8,920 nucleotides of DNA. Source: an uncultured Alistipes sp. Lineage in GTDB: Bacteria > Bacteroidota > Bacteroidia > Bacteroidales > Rikenellaceae. The stretch spans positions 1 to 8,920 of the forward strand of contig CAUDHE010000090.1 in assembly GCA_958449275.1 (NCBI GenBank), written 5' to 3'. The notes under the pieces are model-generated. The model was not told the origin of the DNA and ran no database searches. It worked only from the letters and a program-made list of their open reading frames with translations. Numbering within the stretch: the first letter of the stretch is position 1; every line of letters begins with the position of its first letter. Both the position numbers and the translations under genes were made by a program. Positions 1-7,038 of the stretch are shown here, in pieces.

Positions 1-509
1 TAGGTCATAAACTATCCGAAGGCGTATCGGAAGGATATCATAAAAAAGACTGGACATATACGATTGAAAATAATTCCATAACTAATTTTAGTTGTGATGA
101 GATTCTTACAAATGATAGTAATAGCTATTTAATTATATCCTCTTTTCATCTAAAAGGAGGGAATAACTTCTACTATGATACCCGTGCTAAAATCAGCTAT
201 ATAAACAATGGCAATGGTTGGGAGTTAAATTATGTGAACTCCTTGGGAATGTTTGTGGTATCTGACGGGCAATATGATGATTGTATTGTTTGTGAAATTG
301 CTGATGATGGGTGGGGCGGTGTTAATTGCTTAAGCATACGTAATATCAGTGAATGCACATTAGTCGTTGGCGGCCAGATAAGGACATATAATGGCTGGAT
401 TAAGTTTAGTAGGCCAGTTAGTCCTCACGACTCGGGTTCTGTTGGCGGAACATTTGGCGGGGGCAGCGTATCAGATTATATAATAGAGTTTGTCGTAAGA
501 GAGAAATAG
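1..509 (+). CDS. 3' end of an unrecognised protein gene, open at the left edge
   Basis: The frame is open from the first complete codon (position 3) to the TAG-preceded end at 507-509 (TAG after Arg-Glu-Lys), giving 168 visible residues. A GTG lies at 234, but the frame is open and protein-like for 77 codons before it, so the true start is almost certainly outside the window. The visible part is rich in Tyr, Asn, Ser and Gly with alternating hydrophobic residues, which suggests a beta-rich domain. No membrane segment or catalytic motif is visible. The segment reading KISYINNGNGWELNYV (about residues 60-75) resembles the C-terminal part of small beta domains in bacterial membrane-anchored proteins, but I do not recognise the family. 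The gene ends 28 nt before the PP2C gene on the same strand, so it is probably the preceding member of the same operon. Function unknown. Confidence 0.75.
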   Translation, partial: GHKLSEGVSEGYHKKDWTYTIENNSITNFSCDEILTNDSNSYLIISSFHLKGGNNFYYDTRAKISYINNGNGWELNYVNSLGMFVVSDGQYDDCIVCEIADDGWGGVNCLSIRNISECTLVVGGQIRTYNGWIKFSRPVSPHDSGSVGGTFGGGSVSDYIIEFVVREK

Positions 510-537
510 AAGCTGGGATTGATGTAAATATTTTAAT

Positions 538-1773
538 ATGGGCATGACAATAATTGACAACGACAATATCTTTCAAAAAGATGTGATAGGTAATGTGCGT
601 ACTACACAAGAAGATAGCCATGATATCGCAGTATTGACTCCCAACGGAGATGTCTTCGTCGTGTGCGATGGTATGGGTGGGCATGTCGGGGGGAAACTGG
701 CTTCATCCATTGCCGTTGAAAGCATTATCGACTATCTGAAAAAGGAGCGATATCTTCAGCCTATACAAGCTCTCGATGATGCACTGCAATTTGCAAATAT
801 GCAGATTCTGGGTTATGCCGATGAACACCCGGAGTTGAGAGGAATGGGTACGACAGCCTGCATCGTATTGTTGCAGGATTCAGAGGCATATATAGCTCAT
901 GTCGGAGATAGCCGTATCTATCTGTATCTCGGAAAAGAGAAGCAGTTGCATCGTATTACCAAAGACCATTCTTTCGTACAGACCCTGGTCGATGCCGGTC
1001 AGATAACAGACGAGGAGGCGGAACATCACCCGAACAAGAATCGAATTTTGAAAGCTCTCGGAATAAAGCCCGATTTAGCACCCTCTTTTGATCGGGTTGA
1101 ACCTAAGAATGGAGATGTGTTCTTGATTTGCAGTGACGGATTGAGCGGGATGATATCCGATTCTACGATGAGAGATGTTCTGATGCGGAATACGAGTATC
1201 GAAAATAAGGGCGAAACGCTTGTTGATCTTGCATTGGAAGCCGGAGGCCATGATAATATTACGATTGAACTGATACGGATAGCTAATAGTCCGCGTTCAA
1301 AAAGCGCATTCAGAAGCTATAACCCGACAAACACGGAACTCTCGCCGCATAGTAAATGGAAACAGGCCGTATTGATAGTAATCGCAGCAGTGATTGTTTT
1401 GGTGTCATGTTCATTGCTCTTTTATAAATATACCGCAAAAAAAATAGAGAATCAATTAGAGAATACACGTGCGGAGATAGTGAGGATCGATGACTTGATA
1501 CTCACGATAAAAGATAACATCGATAAATACGGAAACAAGAAAAAAGCATTATCGGATGGATTCAAAGAAAAAACATCAAAAATCGATGATTCGTCTCGTC
1601 GCGATGAGATGAAACGAAATTATGATAAGCAATGCCGAAATATAGAAACAGATATTGAAAATGCTAAAAAGACGGTAAAGGAATACGAGAACCGACGTGA
1701 TAGCCTGATAAAAGCATATGAAATTTATTCAATACAACTGGCTGACATTAACCGTAAAAACAGATCGAAATAA
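538..1773 (+). CDS. Membrane-anchored PP2C-type protein phosphatase with C-terminal coiled coil
   Basis: This 411-residue protein should remove phosphate from Ser/Thr residues using two metal ions. The PP2C motifs are in order: QEDS (24-27, with metal/phosphate-region Asp26), VCDGMGGHVGG (42-52, with metal ligand Asp44), GMGTTA (102-107), HVGDSRIY (121-128), SDG (199-201) and GGHDN (236-240). All expected acidic residues are present, so it should be active. The catalytic domain fills residues 10-247, the usual bacterial PP2C size. A hydrophobic segment at about 276-297 follows, then about 110 charged residues (300-411) that look coiled coil. With the catalytic domain in the cytoplasm, the tail would be periplasmic. 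The ATG at 538 is preceded by an A/T-rich stretch and no clear Shine-Dalgarno; ATG 544 is an alternative start. It is the first complete gene of the operon and lies 4 nt before the FHA gene. It probably counteracts the two kinases downstream. Its substrates are unknown. Confidence 0.93.
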   Translation: MGMTIIDNDNIFQKDVIGNVRTTQEDSHDIAVLTPNGDVFVVCDGMGGHVGGKLASSIAVESIIDYLKKERYLQPIQALDDALQFANMQILGYADEHPELRGMGTTACIVLLQDSEAYIAHVGDSRIYLYLGKEKQLHRITKDHSFVQTLVDAGQITDEEAEHHPNKNRILKALGIKPDLAPSFDRVEPKNGDVFLICSDGLSGMISDSTMRDVLMRNTSIENKGETLVDLALEAGGHDNITIELIRIANSPRSKSAFRSYNPTNTELSPHSKWKQAVLIVIAAVIVLVSCSLLFYKYTAKKIENQLENTRAEIVRIDDLILTIKDNIDKYGNKKKALSDGFKEKTSKIDDSSRRDEMKRNYDKQCRNIETDIENAKKTVKEYENRRDSLIKAYEIYSIQLADINRKNRSK

Positions 1774-1777
1774 GAAG

Positions 1778-2869
1778 ATGAAAGTTATAACAATAGGTAG
1801 AGGCTCTGAAAATGATGTTGTTATCACCGATGCTCGAGTTTCGAGAACACATTTGCAGATAGTACAGAGCGATAGTGGGAGTTGCTCTGTTGTTGACTTG
1901 AACTCTGCAAATGGAACATTTGTTAATGGCCGAAAAATAACGGGCGAGGTGCATTTGCAACCGCACGATGTTATATGTATCGGCAACACCACATTGCCGT
2001 GGCAGGAGTATATTAAATCATCGACTGCGGCAGAACAAAAGTCAATGGATATTGTCCGTCCTACCCCCAAAACAAACAGAATACGGTGGTGTATCGCGGC
2101 ATGTGTTGTATCCGTTTTGTTTGCCGTCGGCATAGGGTTCTGTTTTTACTGCAATGGTAAACGGTTGGAAAAGATAGAGGCTCAAAAACGAAGTCGGGAA
2201 GAGATTCGGAAAGAACAATTGCGTCAGGATACGGTGCAAAAGGCAGAGGAGGCAAAACGGTTGCAAGATGAAGCCGATGAGTTATTTCGCCAAGCGTTGA
2301 TATCACAAAGCGATAAAAGTAAGGCGTTGGCAGCAGCTAAACAGAAAGAAGCGACCGAGGCAAAGAAAGACGCGGAAGCAGCCATTGCCGCTCAACGAAA
2401 AGCCGAGATAGCCAAAATCGCCGCGGAAAAAGCCAAGGAAGAGGCCGATAGAGCAAAAGCCGCTGCAGAGCAAAACAGTAAAAAGGCTATCCGAAATGCT
2501 GAGGAAAAAGCCGATCGAGCCATTTCTGAGGCTAATACTGAACGTGATTCTGCAAATGAAAAAGCAAAATTAACAGAAAAATTTTATGAAGAGTATGCTG
2601 CCATGAAGTCTGATTTTGCCAAACAAGTTTGCACGCAGCTGCAATATGAATTGCCAAAAGATAAGAATGATGCGAAAACAGCCCTTAAAGACTTGTTTAA
2701 TCGATCGGACAATAAAGGTAAACAGGTTATTATCGATGCCATGCAGTTCATAAAGCAGCGAAATGGTAAAACTAAAGTCAATGAGTCGGAAGTAAAATCC
2801 GACTTTTCGAAATCGTCAAAAAACACTGAGACGATCGATGATAGAATATTTGTAAAGAGCGATGAGTGA
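1778..2869 (+). CDS. FHA-domain protein with one membrane segment and a long coiled coil
   Basis: This 363-residue protein should bind phosphothreonine peptides through an N-terminal FHA domain (residues 1-75). The binding residues are all present: Gly7-Arg8, Ser22 and His25 in SRTH, and Asn45-Gly46. A short conserved-looking tail, IGNTTLPWQEY (68-78), follows the domain. A hydrophobic segment lies at about 104-124. Residues 128-275 are Ala/Lys/Glu/Arg-rich, a TolA-like coiled coil presumably in the periplasm. The last 85 residues are polar, with Lys, Asp and Ser. I chose ATG 1778 over an in-frame ATG at 1718, because 1718 lies inside the phosphatase gene and adds 20 unrelated residues. Starting at 1778 also aligns with the second FHA protein here (MKxITIGR), and AAGAAG lies just upstream of it. 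The end overlaps the next start by 8 nt, implying coupled translation. Its likely role is to read the phosphorylation made by the neighbouring kinases and pass it across the envelope; this is inference. Confidence 0.9.
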   Translation: MKVITIGRGSENDVVITDARVSRTHLQIVQSDSGSCSVVDLNSANGTFVNGRKITGEVHLQPHDVICIGNTTLPWQEYIKSSTAAEQKSMDIVRPTPKTNRIRWCIAACVVSVLFAVGIGFCFYCNGKRLEKIEAQKRSREEIRKEQLRQDTVQKAEEAKRLQDEADELFRQALISQSDKSKALAAAKQKEATEAKKDAEAAIAAQRKAEIAKIAAEKAKEEADRAKAAAEQNSKKAIRNAEEKADRAISEANTERDSANEKAKLTEKFYEEYAAMKSDFAKQVCTQLQYELPKDKNDAKTALKDLFNRSDNKGKQVIIDAMQFIKQRNGKTKVNESEVKSDFSKSSKNTETIDDRIFVKSDE

Positions 2870-3698
2870 TTTACCTGAAATACCGCTGTATCATATTGAC
2901 CGTTTGATAGCAGAGGGTGGAACCGCGAAAGTCTATTGGGGAATAGATTTGCGCAGCGGATTCCCCGTGGCCATCAAAGAGTTGAAAATACGGCATTTTA
3001 AAAATCAGATTATACGCGAAAAATTCAAGAAGGTCGAAACCCAGTTATATCTGTACATGCAACATCCCAACATACCCAAATTGGTAGACTTTATTGATAT
3101 GCACGAGCGCGAGCAGTTGTATATCGTAATGGAGTTTATTCAGGGAAAAAGTTTGGAACAGTACATATATGGAGAAATCGGGCTCATGCCGGAACAGAAG
3201 GCGCTGCCTATGTTCCTTGAAATACTTGATACGGTCGCATACCTGCATCGCAACGGTATCCTGCATCTGGACATAAAATCCAACAATGTGATGATACGGC
3301 CGAATGGGAAAATCAAATTAATTGACCTCGGTATTGCGTCAAGAATGAGCGATGCCAGTAACAGCACAGGGTTCGGTACGCCGGCCTATATGCCTCCGGA
3401 ACAGTTCGAAAAGGGGCAATGCGGACGATATACCGATATTTTTGCTTTGGGTATTATGCTGTTTGAAATGCTGACGGGAAGCGTGCCGTTTATCGGCCGG
3501 AACCCGGGTGAAATACGACGAAAAATCAAGTATGAGCCAACGCCTCAAATGAGCGATTTTTATCCGCTTATCAACTCCGATTTGCAGTTTGTAGTAGAGA
3601 GGGCATTGGCTAAAGACCCTATGGTGAGATATCAATCGTGCGAAGAATTCGGAAATTTTATTAAAGACTATATGCACAAGCATCGATTAAGCAGATGA
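2862..3698 (+). CDS. Soluble Hanks-type Ser/Thr protein kinase, non-RD
   Basis: This 278-residue protein is essentially a kinase domain alone, with no membrane segment or extra domain. Visible motifs are the glycine loop AEGGTAKVY (17-25), VAIK with ATP-anchoring Lys39, the catalytic loop HLDIKSNN (135-142) with Asp137, Lys139 and Asn142, the DLG metal site (155-157, in place of DFG), GTPAYMPPEQ (172-181), and the TDIFALGIMLFEMLTG helix (191-206). The catalytic residues are kept, so it should be active. The usual HRD arginine is Leu136, which makes it a non-RD kinase; such kinases usually do not need activation-loop phosphorylation. The start overlaps the FHA gene (ATGAGTGA) and the end overlaps the next kinase gene (ATGA). 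Substrates probably include its operon partners, above all threonines that the FHA domains could read; this is inferred from context. Family assignment is secure. Confidence 0.93.
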   Translation: MSDLPEIPLYHIDRLIAEGGTAKVYWGIDLRSGFPVAIKELKIRHFKNQIIREKFKKVETQLYLYMQHPNIPKLVDFIDMHEREQLYIVMEFIQGKSLEQYIYGEIGLMPEQKALPMFLEILDTVAYLHRNGILHLDIKSNNVMIRPNGKIKLIDLGIASRMSDASNSTGFGTPAYMPPEQFEKGQCGRYTDIFALGIMLFEMLTGSVPFIGRNPGEIRRKIKYEPTPQMSDFYPLINSDLQFVVERALAKDPMVRYQSCEEFGNFIKDYMHKHRLSR

Positions 3699-5383
3699 TA
3701 GTGGAAAACAATACCCAAACTTATAAGGAACTGCCGTCCGGAACTGTTTTATGCGGCGGGAAATATACCATCGAAAAGAAAATTGGCGAAGGCGGCTTCG
3801 GCATAACATATAAAGCATTGCAAATCGGGCTGGGCAGAACCGTTTGTATCAAAGAGTATTTTCCGGTCGGCAAGTGTGCTCGTGAGACTCACGCCCGAAC
3901 TGTATATGTTCAGGGGGCGAGTGAAAATCTGTTCGAGAAGTATAGGCAGGCATTCGTCAAAGAGGCAAAAATGCTGGCAACGCTTCATCATCCCAATATC
4001 GTGGAGGTGATTGACGTATTCGATGAAAACAATACGTCTTATATGGTTATGGTCTTTATCGAAGGTCGAAGTCTGCAAAATATTGTCGATTCACGCGGGC
4101 GATTGCCATATCCGGAGGCGGTAAACTATATTGCACAAGTAACGAATGCCGTAGGATATATTCACGACCGCCGTATTCTGCACCGTGATATCAAGCCGGA
4201 CAACATAATGATTACGGCAGATTATAAGGCTATATTGATAGACTTCGGTTCTGCCAGAGAATTTGAACAGGACAAGACACAGGTGCATACGTCCATGCTG
4301 ACGCACGGATATGCGCCTACAGAACAATATACCGCCAACAGCCGCAAAGGTTCGTATACGGATATATACGCAATAGGGGCGACCATGTATTTCATTCTTA
4401 CCGGTCAAGTTCCGCTTGAGGCGGCGGCACGCCTGACAGAGACGATGACCGCACCGAAAGAGTTGGCTCCGTACCTTCCGGATGAGGCGGATCGAACAAT
4501 CTTGAAAGCGATGCAACTCAAATCCGAGAATCGCCATCAGACTGTTCGGGAGTTTATGGACGATCTGCGCAATGTGAAGCCGTCTGTACTTGTCGATGAG
4601 ACGATTGGAGGTCAAAATAATCAACAAACATCAGGCAAAAAGACGCTCATCTTGATAGTATCCGGAATAGTTGCGGTGTTTATAATAATTGTCTTTTTGC
4701 TGTTATCGGGAAATAGGAATAAGATTATTTTGCAGAAATATGACAACTTGAAATCCCTCTACGAAAACAATCTTAAGATTGGCAGTCCCGAAAACTATTA
4801 TTCGCTGTTGGCGGCAAGGTCTCTGCTCGACACTCTTATCGACTATCGTAATGAATACTCGTTTATTTCCCGCAAACGGCGTGAAATAAACGAGTCCGAA
4901 CTTGCAGATAAGTTAAACTCCGCGCAAAATGCGTGGATGCGTTCGGCAAATGGTCAATACGAAGTCGCAAAGGATATCCCTGCGGCAATCCTGAATTATC
5001 ATATTGCATCTTTTATAAAGACAACCCCCGAGGTTGTACAAAAAGTTAGCGAAATCGTATATTCTACCGGTTGCGCAGGCGCGTATATGGCAGTTAAGCA
5101 AGTAACGGTCGACGGGGACAATTTGCTTGTTAGCTATAATGGATTGAACCCGTCGGATTTGGAGGATGTAATCCAATATGAGATAATCCCGATCGATGAA
5201 AACAGTCGTGATATGGACGATTCTGTGTCGAAGCGCGGAAGTGTTAAGGTAAATATCATGTCAGGCAATGACAGGCTGATTACATTCGGAATAAAAAATC
5301 TTCCATCATCATTGCCATGCCGTTTGTCTTTACGCAGCAATAATGTTATTTTTTACAGAACAAAACTGACGATTAAGAGATGA
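3695..5383 (+). CDS. Membrane-anchored Hanks-type Ser/Thr protein kinase
   Basis: This is a 562-residue kinase with all canonical motifs: GEGGFGITY (31-39), IKEYFP with Lys53, HRDIKPDN (163-170) with Asp165 and Asn170, DFG (183-185), and the activation-segment end GYAPTEQY (205-212). The IKEYFP signature after strand 3 and the APTEQY form mark a kinase subfamily common in Bacteroidota. Unlike the preceding kinase it is an RD kinase. The kinase domain ends near 295. A membrane segment lies at about 317-338. About 220 residues follow (340-562): a helical part first, with LLAARSLLDTLIDYRNEY around 371-388, then a beta-like end. This region would be periplasmic and could act as a sensor or docking domain. 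The gene overlaps both neighbours by ATGA, so the two kinases are probably made in fixed proportion. The external domain belongs to no family I recognise. Confidence 0.93.
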   Translation: MIVENNTQTYKELPSGTVLCGGKYTIEKKIGEGGFGITYKALQIGLGRTVCIKEYFPVGKCARETHARTVYVQGASENLFEKYRQAFVKEAKMLATLHHPNIVEVIDVFDENNTSYMVMVFIEGRSLQNIVDSRGRLPYPEAVNYIAQVTNAVGYIHDRRILHRDIKPDNIMITADYKAILIDFGSAREFEQDKTQVHTSMLTHGYAPTEQYTANSRKGSYTDIYAIGATMYFILTGQVPLEAAARLTETMTAPKELAPYLPDEADRTILKAMQLKSENRHQTVREFMDDLRNVKPSVLVDETIGGQNNQQTSGKKTLILIVSGIVAVFIIIVFLLLSGNRNKIILQKYDNLKSLYENNLKIGSPENYYSLLAARSLLDTLIDYRNEYSFISRKRREINESELADKLNSAQNAWMRSANGQYEVAKDIPAAILNYHIASFIKTTPEVVQKVSEIVYSTGCAGAYMAVKQVTVDGDNLLVSYNGLNPSDLEDVIQYEIIPIDENSRDMDDSVSKRGSVKVNIMSGNDRLITFGIKNLPSSLPCRLSLRSNNVIFYRTKLTIKR

Positions 5384-6930
5384 AAAAGTTTTTATGTGTC
5401 ATACTATTGATCTGCGTTTGCGTTCAAGGGGCTTTTTGCGGAATCAACAAGGCCTTACTCGATGCTCAGCGTCTGCTTGGGGCCGCGAAGACCGCCGCAC
5501 AATACGAGGCTGCAAAAAAGAAATTTGAATCAGCCAAATTAGATGTGGGTTATGTTCCCGAAGAGCATGATAAGTTCATAGCTGAGGGTATTCGCACCTG
5601 TAATGCAAAGATAAATGAATTATCCGCCTTGTTGCTTAATGGCAGAAATCATTTGAACTTGAACTTCGATGGAAACGGAGGTTCTCAAACCGTTTCTGTC
5701 TCCGGAAATCGGACGAATCCGAGTATAACGTCGCTGCCATCATGGGTCGCCATTACCAATTCGACATATTCATCCATAACCGTCAAATGCGATAAGAGTT
5801 TTGACAACTTCCCAAGGGATGGCATACTCACTGTAAGTTCCGGAAGCAAGTCGGCCAAAATCAATATACATCAAGATGCGGGCGGTGAACCGCGACTTGA
5901 AATATACGACATTGAATTTGCCAATATACAAAGTGATGGCACCATAATCGATGATTATGGTACCGCATTGTATTCATCCGATATGAGGTTTTTACACCCT
6001 CGGATCAGATATCGGGGATTGGCATCTTCTCAAACCGAGACAATTAAAGTCAAGATTATTGATCCGCAAGGGAGACTTTTGGCCGGTCGTTCGGCTCCCG
6101 ACGGATTTACCCAGGCTTGTGATGTGACTTTTCTTTGCGGGACGGAGAATATCTCGGATGCGATTGACGGAATGGGGGCTTCCGATTTGAGCTTATTTTC
6201 AGCAGGTGTGTGGAAATGCGAATTTTGGATTGAAGAAGACATGGTATTCTCTACAGATGCGGAGATTAAGGCTAAAGAAGCAACTTACTTAAGAGTCGAT
6301 AACCGAAATTCATTATCGACGTCATTCGATGCGGACGGAGGTTCGAAGACGTATAACATTTCAACTGACGGCAGTGATTGGTATGCTTACGATGTGCCTG
6401 ACTTTTGCGAGGTAACGAGTAAAGGCTCTGCTTCGCTCACTCTTAGGTGCGATGCCAATACCTCTTCCCAAGTGAGAAAGGGGACCGTAAAAATTAGCAG
6501 TGGAGACAAGTGTGTGCAGATCGGGGTATTTCAGGAAGCCGGCAAAAGCTTTGCGATCAATCGTGTATGGGTAGACTTTAATTTGACAGAAAATGGAGCG
6601 ACCGGTCTGATGATCCATGTCGATTTCAATGCAACGGATGTAGAACGGCATTCTTTAAATGTCGTGGCTTATTTCGAATATTCAACCGGTGCTCCGTTAA
6701 AAGATACTGATGGTACTTACCGGACAAGTGATGGGCAAGTCGCGGTTGAAAAAACCGTCACGGCTCAGTCCGATTATTCTCAGTGGGGCGATTTCAAATT
6801 GTTTATGCCATATTCTCAAATACACACTCCGTCGGGGAGTCATTCACTGCGCCTTTATGTGCAGATACATGATAGGAGTACCGGAGTGCGGGAGACATCC
6901 GGATATACTAATTTTACTTTTGCGCACTAA
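5380..6930 (+). CDS. Secreted protein with two BACON domains
   Basis: This 516-residue protein starts with a signal peptide (two lysines, then a hydrophobic stretch to about residue 20). Cys20 is not in a proper lipobox because Phe precedes it, so type I cleavage is more likely than lipidation. Residues 22-88 are helical and TPR-like. Then a two-part unit occurs twice: a BACON domain (about 92-167, with NGGSQTVSV, SWV and INIHQDAGG; and about 311-388, with DGGSKTYNIS, DWYAYDVP and IGVFQEAG) followed by a beta-rich domain of about 125 residues (171-298 and 391-516). BACON domains are Bacteroidota adhesion or carbohydrate-associated modules found outside the cytoplasm. No enzyme motif is visible. 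The start overlaps the kinase stop by ATGA, so synthesis is tied to the kinase. It may be a periplasmic or surface ligand or effector of the signalling proteins; this is inference. Confidence 0.85.
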   Translation: MKKFLCVILLICVCVQGAFCGINKALLDAQRLLGAAKTAAQYEAAKKKFESAKLDVGYVPEEHDKFIAEGIRTCNAKINELSALLLNGRNHLNLNFDGNGGSQTVSVSGNRTNPSITSLPSWVAITNSTYSSITVKCDKSFDNFPRDGILTVSSGSKSAKINIHQDAGGEPRLEIYDIEFANIQSDGTIIDDYGTALYSSDMRFLHPRIRYRGLASSQTETIKVKIIDPQGRLLAGRSAPDGFTQACDVTFLCGTENISDAIDGMGASDLSLFSAGVWKCEFWIEEDMVFSTDAEIKAKEATYLRVDNRNSLSTSFDADGGSKTYNISTDGSDWYAYDVPDFCEVTSKGSASLTLRCDANTSSQVRKGTVKISSGDKCVQIGVFQEAGKSFAINRVWVDFNLTENGATGLMIHVDFNATDVERHSLNVVAYFEYSTGAPLKDTDGTYRTSDGQVAVEKTVTAQSDYSQWGDFKLFMPYSQIHTPSGSHSLRLYVQIHDRSTGVRETSGYTNFTFAH

Positions 6931-7038
6931 TTTCACTTCTCCGAGATTATCTGTCACGACTTGTTCGGTTATTTGCGAAAAGGTGAGAAAGAGGCGTATG
7001 CTAAGTTAATAAAAATGTTAAAATACTTACGTTTATGA
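6931..7038 (+). other. Short in-frame extension after the BACON stop, ending in ATGA with the next FHA gene
   Basis: Directly after the TAA of the BACON gene (6928-6930) the same frame stays open for 35 codons and ends at TGA 7036-7038. That TGA overlaps the ATG (7035) of the FHA gene in the ATGA arrangement used by the two junctions before it. The encoded tail is protein-like and helical (LRKGEKEAYAKLIKML is part of it). The only ATG is near its end (7015). Possible earlier starts are TTG 6961 and TTG 6973. It could be a short coupled leader ORF, the remnant of a lost gene, or a chance open frame. There is no other good explanation for the 104 nt between the two genes, and I see no terminator there. 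Confidence 0.35.

Noticed and set aside
1718..1777. Earlier in-frame start for the first FHA protein (ATG 1718)
   Set aside because: It lies inside the phosphatase gene, adds 20 residues unrelated to FHA, and ATG 1778 matches the start of the second FHA protein.
6710..7009. Plus-strand open frame of 99 codons over the end of the BACON gene
   Set aside because: It is a shadow of the BACON gene in another frame, with no protein-like features.
7028..7035. Promoter-like TACGTTTA just before the second FHA gene
   Set aside because: It differs from TAnnTTTG at the last base, and transcription would start after the start codon.
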